From assembly GCA_018064475.1 (NCBI GenBank), contig JAGHVD010000055.1, positions 1 to 64,000 of the forward strand: a stretch of DNA of 64,000 bases, written 5' to 3'. This document shows, one piece after another, positions 54,372-62,705 of this stretch (position 1 is its first letter; the number at the start of each line of letters is the position of its first letter). The notes below the pieces were generated by a model. It was not told where the DNA came from, made no database searches, and was given only the letters and a program-made list of their open reading frames with translations. Source of the DNA: Candidatus Scatonaster coprocaballi. Lineage in GTDB: Bacteria; Bacillota; Clostridia; Saccharofermentanales; Saccharofermentanaceae. Position numbers and translations under genes: made by a program.

Positions 54372-54518
54372 AAGAAGAGAAACAGCTTTGAAACAAGCAT
54401 TGCTTGTGTTACCAGATCTGTACCCGAGCCGATCACCTGCAAGACCGGAGGTGAAAAATCACGTCCATTCTGGCACGGGCTGGATCCATCGCAGGTGCGT
54501 CCACGCATTTCTCTTCTT
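54372..54518 (-). ncRNA. candidate structured RNA linked to the reverse transcriptase
   Basis: On the minus strand AAGAAGAGAAA (54508-54518) and TTTCTCTTCTT (54372-54382) form a perfect 11-bp outer stem around 125 bases. Inside are a perfect 7-bp stem CACCTGC/GCAGGTG (54434-54440, 54491-54497) enclosing GTGA/TCAC with a 4-base loop (54451-54462), and ACAAGC/GCTTGT with a 3-base loop (54393-54407). No open reading frame of note crosses it. The layout (outer inverted repeat, hairpins, then RT gene about 30 bases on) is that of a retron msr-msd or another RT-templating RNA. Transcription and function are inferred. Confidence 0.5.
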
Positions 54519-54531
54519 CATATATCGTTCA

Positions 54532-54993
54532 TCAGAGATACTGATGGAGACGATCACGAATATAGCCGATCTCGTTCGGACTGTGAAGCAGGAAGTTGAT
54601 CAGTGTGTAGCCACGGGATGCGGCAAACTCCTTGGAGAAGCGGTATCCGCGGGTGGAACATGTATTCTTGTCACAGATCATGATCAGAAGTTTGACCTGA
54701 CCATTGGACGAAATGACGTACGCATATGGCATGGTGTTGGCACCATTATCACCCAGAGCGCGAGGAGATACTGCTTTGGCTACCTGATATCCGGCAAAAT
54801 CACTTGCCAAGACCTGGTCCAGTTTCTGGAATACGTTCAACTCAGGCATCTGCGGTGCCGGCGCAACAGGGATCTGCTGGGGTTGGACCTGCGGCTGTGG
54901 AGCCGAGGGTGCGGGAGTGTTGTATTGCGAATTGAAAGCATCTTTGACTGCATTGGCTGCTGCTTTGCCAACTAATCGTTCGAAAAAACCCAT
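54532..54993 (-). CDS. small protein of unknown function upstream of the reverse transcriptase
   Basis: 153 residues from the ATG at 54993, which has AGGAGG 6 bases upstream; the longer frame to 55059 lacks an RBS. The N-terminus (1-20) is an amphipathic helix MGFFERLVGKAAANAVKDAF, then a Pro/Gln-rich linker (about 26-50), then a compact C-terminal domain (55-153) with VKLLIMICDK and GYTLINFLLHSPNEIGYIRDRL. The strand-helix pattern of that domain faintly resembles small restriction-endonuclease-like folds, but I see no firm catalytic motif and assign no function. It ends 14 bases before the outer repeat of the structured segment. Confidence 0.7.
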   Translation of the reverse strand: MGFFERLVGKAAANAVKDAFNSQYNTPAPSAPQPQVQPQQIPVAPAPQMPELNVFQKLDQVLASDFAGYQVAKAVSPRALGDNGANTMPYAYVISSNGQVKLLIMICDKNTCSTRGYRFSKEFAASRGYTLINFLLHSPNEIGYIRDRLHQYL

Positions 54994-55083
54994 GATTACC
55001 TCCTGTTCACTTCGTCTGAAAGACGCAAAAAGAATGATTCTTCTTTGAGAATACCACAAACAATGTGGAAAAACATCAGGTAA

Positions 55084-56547
55084 TTAATGCGTTTTCTTCA
55101 GGAAAAGCGGCTTCGTCATATAGAGCTTCGGATTAAAGAGCATCAGCATCGGGAAGAGCTCCAGACGTCCGGCCAGCATATCGAAGATCATAACGAGTTT
55201 CGACAAGGAAGAGAAGCTTGCGTAATTCTGAGTCGGGCCGACACACTCAAGGCCCGGTCCGATATTGTTGATGGTAGCGGCGATGGCCGTAAAGGAGGAC
55301 ACCAGACCTTTGTTGTCGAAGGAGACGATGAAGAGAGACGCAGCAAAACAGAGTGTAAACGTGATGAAATACACGTTGACGGAACGTACCACTTCATGCT
55401 CGACCGGACTTCCATCCAGAGAGATCTTCGATACAGACTTCGGATGAACATAGGAACGAAGTTCTTTTCCAATAGACTTAATCAGAATAATGAAACGGGA
55501 AACCTTGATACCGCCGCCTGTACTACCGGCGCAGGCGCCAATGAACATGAGAAGGATCAGGATGACCTTACTGGTTTCCGGCCACAGGTCGAAATCCGTA
55601 GAGGCGAATCCGGTCGTGGTAATAATGGAGCCAACTTGGAATGCCGCGTGACGGATGGCGGTACCGACATTCTCAAACATGTGATACGTGTTCACGACGA
55701 TCAGCGCGATACTTGCGAAGATCACACCGAGGTATGCACGAACTTCACCCATCTTGAATGCCTTCTTGAAGTAGCGGTAGAGAAGGAAGAAGTAGAAGTT
55801 GAAGTTCACACCAAAGAGAATCATGAAGATGGTCACGACCCATTGAATGTATGGCGTCTGACTTCCGAAACTATCCCGATAGATACCGAATCCACCGGTA
55901 CCGGCTGTGCCGAATGCGGTACAGAGACTGTCGAAAATGTTCATGTGACCCACGACCAGGAACAATGTCTCCAGAGCGGTCATGGCAAAATAGATCAGAT
56001 ACAGAAGTGCTGCAGTCTGACGCATCTTTGGAACGAGTTTGCCAACAGAAGGTCCAGGGCTCTCGGCACGCATCAGGTTGATGTTGGAACCACCGCTCAT
56101 AGGGATGATTGCCAGCAGGAATACAAGTACACCCATGCCGCCGATCCAGTGGGTGAAGCAACGCCAGAATTGCGAAGCGTGACAAAGGATCTCCACATCC
56201 GGCATGATACTTGCACCAGTTGTTGTGAAACCGGATACGGTCTCAAAGAATGCATCGACGAGTTTTGGAATCTCACCGGTATAGACGAAGGGGAGACAGC
56301 CGAAGAAACTCATGAGGATCCAGGAAAGCGCGGTGATGACACAACCTTCCTTGAGGTAGATCGTACTGTTCTTCGGTTTCTTGCAGGAAAGGAGAAAACC
56401 AACGGCAAAGAGACACGCGCCCAAGACCAGAAATACCAGTCCATTTTTCTCTTGGTAGATCAGACCGACCAACGCAGGAAGGAGCATCAGCGCACCTTCA
56501 ATGCGGAACACTTGACCGAGGATGTAGAAGATCATGGGGTAATTCAT
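55084..56547 (-). CDS. trkH: TrkH-family potassium uptake protein
   Basis: 487-residue potassium channel-like translocator with eight or more membrane helices in four repeated M1-P-M2 units. Visible filter regions include SGFTTTGASIMPD, FGTAGTGGFGIY and ITTTGFASTDFDLWPE. The first residues MIFYILGQVFRIEGALML are typical of the clostridial subgroup. It lies 15 bases after trkA in the same operon and needs TrkA for gating. Confidence 0.93.
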   Translation of the reverse strand: MNYPMIFYILGQVFRIEGALMLLPALVGLIYQEKNGLVFLVLGACLFAVGFLLSCKKPKNSTIYLKEGCVITALSWILMSFFGCLPFVYTGEIPKLVDAFFETVSGFTTTGASIMPDVEILCHASQFWRCFTHWIGGMGVLVFLLAIIPMSGGSNINLMRAESPGPSVGKLVPKMRQTAALLYLIYFAMTALETLFLVVGHMNIFDSLCTAFGTAGTGGFGIYRDSFGSQTPYIQWVVTIFMILFGVNFNFYFFLLYRYFKKAFKMGEVRAYLGVIFASIALIVVNTYHMFENVGTAIRHAAFQVGSIITTTGFASTDFDLWPETSKVILILLMFIGACAGSTGGGIKVSRFIILIKSIGKELRSYVHPKSVSKISLDGSPVEHEVVRSVNVYFITFTLCFAASLFIVSFDNKGLVSSFTAIAATINNIGPGLECVGPTQNYASFSSLSKLVMIFDMLAGRLELFPMLMLFNPKLYMTKPLFLKKTH

Positions 56548-56562
56548 GAGGTAGAAGACTCC

Positions 56563-57951
56563 TTATCTCAGAATATCCCGGATCTCATTTAATCCGGTAT
56601 GCGTGGTAACGATCATGACGGAATCGCCAACCTCAATGGTGTCGGCACCGGTTGGGATAATGATCTTGCCCTTGCGATTAATAAAGGCGATCAGAATATT
56701 GTCCTTGATCTGCAGCTCGCGCAGAGACTTCCCTACTACTGGAGATTTCTCCTTGATGCTGAACTCGATGGCTTCGGCCCGTGCATCGAACAGGTGATAG
56801 AGTGTCTCAATCTCACTGCTTCGAGACGCACGAAGCGCACGCGCATAAGCGATAATGGCTTCGGAAGTGATCATCTTAGGGTAGACGACACTGCCGAGAT
56901 CCAAATCAGCGATGACCTCTGAGAAGTTGATACGGTTCACCTTCGTAACAACTTTGGCCTTCGATTCACGCTTGGCGAACAGTGTCAGCAGAATATTCTC
57001 TTCGTCGATGCCTGTGAGCGGGACGAAAGCTTCCATATCTTTCAGACCGGCGCCCAGGATCTCCTCCTGAGATGAAGCGTCAGAATTGATGACGATGGCA
57101 CCCGGAAGAAGTGTGGACAGTTCATCACAACGTTGCTGCGATGACTCCAGAATATGTACTTCTATGCCGGCATGCATTAATTCATTCGCTAGATAGAATG
57201 ACGACAGACCACCACCGATGATCATGGTGTTACGAACCTGTTTGGTAAAAACACCGATATGCTTCAGGAATTTTCTGGCTTCTTCGCGTGTTGCGGCAAA
57301 GGAGATGGTGTCCTCAGCCTGCAGTTCGAAATTACCAGATGGGATGAAGACTTCACCTTTTCGCTCAACACCACAGATCAGGATATTGTGAGTGACCCGC
57401 TTGCCCAGATTCGCAATGGTCATCTTATCCAGAAGATTGCCTTCCGGAATCTTAAACTTAATCATTTCAGCTTGCCCGTGTGCGAAGGTGTTGACCTGTA
57501 GCACGGTAGGCAGATAGAGGATTCGTGCGATTTCTTTCGCAGATTCCAGTTCCGGGTTAATGATCATGGCCAGACCAAGCTTATCTCGCAGGTAGCCGAC
57601 TTCCTGGCTATAGTCCGGCGTGCGGACGCGAGCAATCGCAGCACACTTGCTAAAATGCTTCGCAATGGTGCAGCAAAGCAGATTCAGTTCGTCAGAACCA
57701 GTCACAGCGATGACCAGATCAGCATCTTCCACACCTGCTTCTTTCAAAGTGTTATAGCTAGCGCCATTGCCCTTCACGCAGATCACGTCATGGGCATCGA
57801 GGTCGGACACCATCGCAGGGTCATTCTCGATGACCGTAATATTATTCCCTTCGCGGCTTAACTGCTCGATCAGCGTATGACCGACTTTGCCGTTGCCGAC
57901 GATGATGATCTTGAGATTTTTCGTAACTGAGTGCGTAAATGCAGAAAACAT
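56563..57951 (-). CDS. trkA: Trk system potassium uptake protein TrkA
   Basis: Cytoplasmic regulator ring of the Trk/Ktr transporter. 462 residues from the ATG at 57951 (GGGAG 8 bases upstream); a GTG at 57978 is less likely. It has two RCK_N/RCK_C pairs: Rossmann loops KIIIVGNGKVGHTLIEQL near residue 13 and NTMIIGGGLSSFYLANEL near 225, each with a following TrkA_C segment. The second loop GGGLSS deviates from GxGxxG, so NAD(H)/ATP may bind mainly to the first. Confidence 0.93.
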   Translation of the reverse strand: MFSAFTHSVTKNLKIIIVGNGKVGHTLIEQLSREGNNITVIENDPAMVSDLDAHDVICVKGNGASYNTLKEAGVEDADLVIAVTGSDELNLLCCTIAKHFSKCAAIARVRTPDYSQEVGYLRDKLGLAMIINPELESAKEIARILYLPTVLQVNTFAHGQAEMIKFKIPEGNLLDKMTIANLGKRVTHNILICGVERKGEVFIPSGNFELQAEDTISFAATREEARKFLKHIGVFTKQVRNTMIIGGGLSSFYLANELMHAGIEVHILESSQQRCDELSTLLPGAIVINSDASSQEEILGAGLKDMEAFVPLTGIDEENILLTLFAKRESKAKVVTKVNRINFSEVIADLDLGSVVYPKMITSEAIIAYARALRASRSSEIETLYHLFDARAEAIEFSIKEKSPVVGKSLRELQIKDNILIAFINRKGKIIIPTGADTIEVGDSVMIVTTHTGLNEIRDILR

Positions 57952-57979
57952 ATCTCTTCTCCCGAAATTACTACTCACT

Positions 57980-58008
57980 ACTATACTCTATTTCAGACCG
58001 TTTGTGAA
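57980..58008 (-). promoter_or_regulatory. trkA-trkH promoter
   Basis: Minus strand TTCACA (58003-58008), 17 bases, TATAGT (57980-57985), about 28 bases before the trkA ATG. Confidence 0.65.
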
Positions 58009-58032
58009 CCTAATTCGGCTGAAATAAGGGAA

Positions 58033-59406
58033 TCAGCCACGGTCAAGCCAGTCTGGGAATTCCGAAGAGAACCCAGACTGTGGCGCACAGGAAAGCAGGG
58101 ACATGTCTTCGTCACTGATGGTAAATCCGAAGATATCCAGATTTTCCTTCATGCGTTCCTCATGCGTGGTCTTCGGGATGATGGAGATGCCGGACTGATT
58201 AAGGAAACGAAGCATGAGCTGAGGGACAGACACGCCATAATTCTTCGCCATCTTCTGCAAATACAGTTCGTCGGTTGCACGCATACGCCCAAGCGGACTC
58301 CACGCCTGCGGAAGAATGTTGTGCGCACGGCAGAAATCCAGCGTGTACTGCTGCATATAGCCTACATGGAGCTCCAACTGGTTGACCATCGGCGCTACTT
58401 TACAGTTCTCTAAGATGACCTGAAGGTGGTGAGGAAGGAAGTTCGACACACCGATTGCACGTACTTTGCCCTCGTCATAGAGTTCCTCCATCGCGGTCCA
58501 GGTATCAAGAATCTTCTGACGCCAGTTCAGATCTTCCGAGTTGAGCTTCGGCCAGTGGATCAGATATAGGTCGAGGTAATCTGTACGAAGCTTCGTACAG
58601 GAACGCTCGAAGGCTTCCAGTGTCTCCTTATATCCCATCTCGGTCGGCCAGAGCTTGGTTGCAAGGAAGATCTCTTCTCGCGGGAGAACACAGGTGGCCA
58701 GGGCTTCGCCGACTTCTTCTTCATTCTTATAGAACGATGCGGTGTCCAAATAACGATATCCGAGTTCCAGTGCACGACGAACAGGTGCTGCACCGTCAGA
58801 TAATGTGGACTTATAGGTGCCGAAGCCTACCGGAGGAATCTCGACGCCGTTGGAAAGCGTGAAATTCTTTGGTTCCTCGGGGGTACGAAGACGATACATA
58901 CTGACACGACGCGGCGAGTGGTCTTCCATCATATAATCGGTGACTTCTCCCTCGTAGACATAACCCAGCTTCTTCATGACGGCACCGGAAGCATCGTTAC
59001 CGACCATATGACGGCCACGAAGTTGCGTCTGGTGAAGGGTGGTCATGGCGAAGTTCACCATGGCACGGGCCGCCTCGGTTGCCAGTCCCTTGCGCCATTG
59101 CGCTTTGGCAAAATTGTAGCCGATCTCGAACATGCCATCGTCATCGTTATAGTAAAGTCCACCGGAACCAATCAGTTCACCGGTTTCTTTCAAGACAAAT
59201 CCCCAGTCAAAATCAGTGTCACTATCTTCATTAGCCACGACCGAGGAAAGCCATGCTTTCGTCACATCGACATCTTTATGGGCGTAGTAACGCATGTATC
59301 GGGCTACGTCTGGATCGGATGTCCATCTGGTAAAAGCAACCTCAGCATCCTCAAGGGTGAGGGGACGCAGGATCAGTCGTTCAGTCTCAATGATTGGTTT
59401 CTTCAT
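58033..59406 (-). CDS. fused GNAT acetyltransferase and aldo/keto reductase
   Basis: 457 residues from the ATG at 59406 (AGGAGGTG just upstream). Residues 1 to about 175 are a RimJ/RimL-type GNAT domain (ETERLILRPLTLEDAE, EIGYNFAKAQWRKGLATEAA, GNDASGAVMKKLGY). Residues about 180-455 are a complete aldo/keto reductase: Asp and Tyr in YRYLDTASFYKNE, Lys in LATKLWP, His in LIHWP, and the NADPH site near IIPKTTHEERM. Both halves keep their key residues and there is no stop or frameshift between them. Joint function unknown. A short hairpin lies over the stop codon. Confidence 0.88.
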   Translation of the reverse strand: MKKPIIETERLILRPLTLEDAEVAFTRWTSDPDVARYMRYYAHKDVDVTKAWLSSVVANEDSDTDFDWGFVLKETGELIGSGGLYYNDDDGMFEIGYNFAKAQWRKGLATEAARAMVNFAMTTLHQTQLRGRHMVGNDASGAVMKKLGYVYEGEVTDYMMEDHSPRRVSMYRLRTPEEPKNFTLSNGVEIPPVGFGTYKSTLSDGAAPVRRALELGYRYLDTASFYKNEEEVGEALATCVLPREEIFLATKLWPTEMGYKETLEAFERSCTKLRTDYLDLYLIHWPKLNSEDLNWRQKILDTWTAMEELYDEGKVRAIGVSNFLPHHLQVILENCKVAPMVNQLELHVGYMQQYTLDFCRAHNILPQAWSPLGRMRATDELYLQKMAKNYGVSVPQLMLRFLNQSGISIIPKTTHEERMKENLDIFGFTISDEDMSLLSCAPQSGFSSEFPDWLDRG

Positions 59407-59503
59407 GTGGCACCTCCTAGGCATTCATTGTGTTCATTATATACGATTTACAAGCGCGATAAGTGAACTGCTGATATAAACGATATATATAGGTAAGAAA
59501 AAA

Positions 59504-59540
59504 CCCGCTCGATTCAATGAATCAAGCGGGATCACAATCT
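59504..59540 (-). terminator. rpmB terminator
   Basis: Minus strand CCCGCTTGATT / AATCGAGCGGG type stem (plus strand 59514-59540), followed by TTTTTTC (59507-59513). Confidence 0.85.
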
Positions 59541-59566
59541 CATTTGGATTCGACGGGGAGAAGAAC

Positions 59567-59764
59567 TTACGCTCTCTCAACAGCGCCGGAACGCAGACAA
59601 CGCGTACAAACATGCATAGTCTTAGGGGTGCCATCAACAACTACCTTAACGTTACGGACGTTCGGCTGCTGCTGTGTCAACGCACGACGGGAAACCTGTG
59701 AACGCGTGATGCTGATCTTTCTGCCGAAATGAGTATCTTTCTGACAGATCTCACACTTTGCCAT
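59567..59764 (-). CDS. rpmB: 50S ribosomal protein L28, zinc type
   Basis: 65-residue bL28. CEICQKDTHFGRKISITRSQ at the start and CTRCLRSGAV near the end give two CxxC pairs for zinc. RRALTQQQPNVRNVKV is the rRNA-binding part. AGGAGGTG precedes the ATG. Monocistronic with its own promoter and terminator. Confidence 0.95.
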   Translation of the reverse strand: MAKCEICQKDTHFGRKISITRSQVSRRALTQQQPNVRNVKVVVDGTPKTMHVCTRCLRSGAVERA

Positions 59765-59817
59765 GTAAACACCTCCTGTATGCTCTAAATACGCGACCTA
59801 AATAACGCGCAGACAGA

Positions 59818-59846
59818 ATAATAACACATTTATCAATATGGTGCAA
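59818..59846 (-). promoter_or_regulatory. rpmB promoter
   Basis: Minus strand TTGCAC (59841-59846), 17 bases, TATTAT (59818-59823). Confidence 0.7.
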
Positions 59847-59863
59847 GAGTTTTTTGCGCTTGT

Positions 59864-59908
59864 TTTCGCAACTGAAGAAAAAAGTTGCGAAATGCCGAAT
59901 TATTCGGC
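59864..59908 (-). terminator. candidate Rnf operon terminator, stop codon in the loop
   Basis: Minus strand GCCGAA-TAA-TTCGGC (59894-59908) has the rnfB stop codon as its loop. A second perfect 9-bp hairpin TTTCGCAAC/GTTGCGAAA (59864-59892) follows, with six T residues in its loop. Together they probably end the rnf transcript before the rpmB promoter. Confidence 0.55.
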
Positions 59909-60742
59909 TGGTTTGGTTGGATCATTGATGACCACATGACTGTGAAGGAAGGCGATGGCATGGGTAGGACAACCATTTACGCATGCGTCACAGTGGATGC
60001 ACTTGCTCTGGTCAATGACTGCCAGCGATTCGCGCATGGAGATGGCGCCCTGCGGACAGGAACGTACACATTTCTGGCAACCGATACATCCAATCGTACA
60101 GTTCTTACGAGTTCTTGCACCCGGCCACTCATTCTGGCAGCGTACAGCCACTGTAGCAGTGATCGGCATGAGCTCCAGAAGTTTCTTCGGACAGACCTTC
60201 ACGCACTGACCACAACCATGACACTGTGCGCGATCGACCGAGACGATGCCGTCTTTCAGCTTCAAAGCACCGAAAGCACATACCGCGATGCAGTCGCCGA
60301 AACCGAGACAGCCGAAGGTACAGGAATTCGGACCACCGAGGAGACTGCTGGCCGCATGACAACTGCTGGTACCGAGGTAGACGTAGCGCTTACTGGTCTG
60401 TTCACAGGTGCCCTGACAACGAAGCACCGCGACTTTCTTCTCCGGAATGGCGGCTTCGCGACCAAGAATCGATGCAATCTCTCGCGCACAATCCACACCA
60501 CCAACGGCACAGAGTGCAGTGTTGGCACCATTCTTGGAGAGATAATCCGCGTATCCTTCGCATCCGGCAAAACCACAACCACCGCAGTTTGCACCTGGTA
60601 AAGCTTCTAAGATCTTCTCTTTGGTTTCATTCTTCTCCACGGCAAAAACACGCGATACGATCACGATCAGGATGCCGAGAAGCAAGGCAATGCCCAGCAT
60701 GATGCCGGTTGGAATGAGGATGTTCTGAAGTGTAGCAGGCAT
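59900..60742 (-). CDS. rnfB: Rnf complex subunit B, iron-sulfur protein
   Basis: 280 residues from the ATG at 60742, 9 bases after GGAGG; ATG 60748 and TTG 60751 are alternatives. One N-terminal membrane helix, then the NCGGCGFAGCEGY cluster site, then four ferredoxin-type sites: CLGFGDCIAVCAF region, CHGCGQCVKVCP, CIGCQKCVRSCP and CIHCDACVNGCP. It receives electrons from reduced ferredoxin on the cytoplasmic face and passes them into the Rnf complex. Last gene of the operon, overlapping or abutting rnfA. Confidence 0.94.
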   Translation of the reverse strand: MPATLQNILIPTGIMLGIALLLGILIVIVSRVFAVEKNETKEKILEALPGANCGGCGFAGCEGYADYLSKNGANTALCAVGGVDCAREIASILGREAAIPEKKVAVLRCQGTCEQTSKRYVYLGTSSCHAASSLLGGPNSCTFGCLGFGDCIAVCAFGALKLKDGIVSVDRAQCHGCGQCVKVCPKKLLELMPITATVAVRCQNEWPGARTRKNCTIGCIGCQKCVRSCPQGAISMRESLAVIDQSKCIHCDACVNGCPTHAIAFLHSHVVINDPTKPAE

Positions 60743-60747
60743 ACGCA

Positions 60748-61344
60748 TCAACCTCCAAACAGATTCTCAACCAGACCCTTGAAGCCGAGGAAGGAGATGG
60801 CCACCAGTGATGCAGAGATCAAGGTGATCGGCAGACCTTTGAGGGCTTCCGGTACGTCCGCCTTATCGATACGGGAACGTACACCTGAGAAGAGGAAGAG
60901 TGATAATGTAAAGCCGATGCCGGCACCCAGCGCATTGACCATGGATTCGGCAAAGTTATAGTTCGCATTGATGTTGAGGATCGTTACACCCAGCACCGCA
61001 CAGTTGGTGGTGATGAGCGGAAGATAGATGCCCAGTGCCTTGTGAAGCGGTGGCATCGCTTTCTTCATGATCATCTCGATCATCTGAACGAGCGCTGCGA
61101 TGACGAGAATGAATACCAGTGTCTGGAGATATCCGAGATTCAGACGATTCAGAAGAAGATGCTGAATCGGCCACGTAATGGCAGAAGCGACCAGCATGAC
61201 GCAAACTACTGCGCCGGACATACCCATCGCAGTCTTGAGATTCTTGGATACACCCAGGAAAGAGCAGATACCCATGAACTTCGAAAGCACGAAGTTATCT
61301 ACAAGGATCGCAGAGAAGATGATGATGAGAAATTCTTTCGTCAT
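60748..61344 (-). CDS. rnfA: Rnf complex subunit A
   Basis: 198-residue membrane subunit with six helices. FMGICSFLGVSKN and LITTNCAVLGV carry the two cysteines that, with RnfE, hold a [2Fe-2S] cluster within the membrane in studied Rnf/NQR complexes. Forms the ion- and electron-path core with RnfE. Only 3 bases separate it from rnfE. Confidence 0.95.
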   Translation of the reverse strand: MTKEFLIIIFSAILVDNFVLSKFMGICSFLGVSKNLKTAMGMSGAVVCVMLVASAITWPIQHLLLNRLNLGYLQTLVFILVIAALVQMIEMIMKKAMPPLHKALGIYLPLITTNCAVLGVTILNINANYNFAESMVNALGAGIGFTLSLFLFSGVRSRIDKADVPEALKGLPITLISASLVAISFLGFKGLVENLFGG

Positions 61345-61347
61345 AGA

Positions 61348-62121
61348 TCAGTCCTCCTCCTTTCCCTTGCAAAGATTGCAACCGGCACAGGACAGACAGT
61401 CGTTCGGGCTAGAGGAACCGCAAGGTGAAGTTCCCTTACCGGCAGAATGTTTCTCCTGCTTCTTCATGATCAACTGAACCAGACAGATACAGATGCCAAA
61501 TACGAAGAAACCACCCGGCGGCAACATGAAGAACATCATAGGCTCAATGGTGGAACCAAAGAGCGGAAGTTGCATATCGAAGAAAGTACCACAGCCTAAG
61601 ATCTCACGAATGGAACCCATCAGGAGGAGTGCCAAGGTGAAACCGGTACCCATCGAGAAACCATCTAGGATGCTCGGAAGGACCTTCTGCTTGCTGGCGA
61701 AGGTCTCGGCACGGGCAAGTAGGATACAGTTCACAACGATCAACGGGATATAGATACCAAGTGATTCGTTGAGTGCCGGAAAATATGCAGAGATCAGCAT
61801 CTGCACGATGGTTACGAACGTTGCGATGATCGTAATAAATGCCGGAATACGGACTTTGTTCGGAATCACATTTCGCAGAAGTGAAATAATGGCTTCCGAA
61901 GCGGTCAGTACGAAGAGTACCGCCAGTCCCATGAAGAGCGAGGACTTCGCCGAGATGGTCACAGCCAGAAGTGGGCAGGTACCAAGCACCAGTCGAAGTG
62001 CCGGGTTCTCATAGAGCACACCATTCAGGAAGATCGACTTCGGCGCATACTTGCTATTCTTCTCTGCCTGACGTTCATCCGGTGAACGGTAGGTGACATC
62101 TTTCATTTTATTCTCACTCAT
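61348..62121 (-). CDS. rnfE: Rnf complex subunit E with N-terminal and Cys-rich C-terminal extensions
   Basis: 257 residues, six-helix partner of RnfA. The membrane cysteines are in LVLGTCPLLAVT and LIVVNCILLARAE. The family is usually 200-220 residues: here about 28 residues precede the first conserved segment, and a tail of about 35 residues follows the last helix, ending in PNDCLSCAGCNLCKGKEED with five cysteines in all. That tail could bind iron-sulfur or another metal; this is inferred. It overlaps rnfG by 4 bases. Confidence 0.93.
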   Translation of the reverse strand: MSENKMKDVTYRSPDERQAEKNSKYAPKSIFLNGVLYENPALRLVLGTCPLLAVTISAKSSLFMGLAVLFVLTASEAIISLLRNVIPNKVRIPAFITIIATFVTIVQMLISAYFPALNESLGIYIPLIVVNCILLARAETFASKQKVLPSILDGFSMGTGFTLALLLMGSIREILGCGTFFDMQLPLFGSTIEPMMFFMLPPGGFFVFGICICLVQLIMKKQEKHSAGKGTSPCGSSSPNDCLSCAGCNLCKGKEED

Positions 62122-62705
62122 TGAGAAATCACCCCTTTCTCCAGAAAGAGTTGATATGCGGCACGTGCTTGGTTGACACAGCCGGTGGCCGCACGGGAAG
62201 AGATGGTCGCACCGGACACGGCGTTCACATCTTGATTGAGTACAAGTTCTTTGTCGGTAGGTAATCCGGTAAAACCATCCAAGAAAGGTCGACCTTCTAC
62301 TTCTTTACCAAGCTTCGGTGTATCGGACTCTGCCGTAGCTATGACCATGATGATGTTTCCATCTACACCGATACCGGTGGTGGTGTGGATCTCGCCCGCA
62401 TAACCGAAGCCGGTGTTGACCAGAATATATCCCTGGACACTTCCGTCTTCGCCATAAGCGATGAAAGCTTCATCCGGACGAATGCCTGCTGTATCGAGTT
62501 CGGAAGCAATCTCATCCGAGTAGGTGAGATCTTCGAACTTGGCGGCATCCGGAAAGATGGTGAGCTTACGTTCTTGTGCACTTGCTTCTTCTTGCTCTGC
62601 AATGCGGGATTCGGTCAGCGCGTAGGTGCCGGCCAGAAGAAATACGCAGATTCCACAGATCAAGGCGAGGATCAGGGCAGGTCGAAAGTCTTTAAGCTTT
62701 TGCAT
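62118..62705 (-). CDS. rnfG: Rnf complex subunit G, FMN-binding
   Basis: 195 residues. One N-terminal membrane helix (ALILALICGICVFLLAGTYAL) anchors an extracytoplasmic FMN-binding domain. The flavinylation motif SGATISSRA (about residues 168-176) supplies the Thr that carries FMN through a phosphodiester bond. A flavin transferase (ApbE) is required but not in the window. Overlaps rnfD by 14 bases. Confidence 0.94.
   Translation of the reverse strand: MQKLKDFRPALILALICGICVFLLAGTYALTESRIAEQEEASAQERKLTIFPDAAKFEDLTYSDEIASELDTAGIRPDEAFIAYGEDGSVQGYILVNTGFGYAGEIHTTTGIGVDGNIIMVIATAESDTPKLGKEVEGRPFLDGFTGLPTDKELVLNQDVNAVSGATISSRAATGCVNQARAAYQLFLEKGVISQ

Noticed and set aside
54372-54518. Calling the element a confirmed retron msr-msd
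   Set aside because: The RT lacks the VTG retron motif and I could not identify a conserved branch-G context after the outer repeat; kept as a candidate only.
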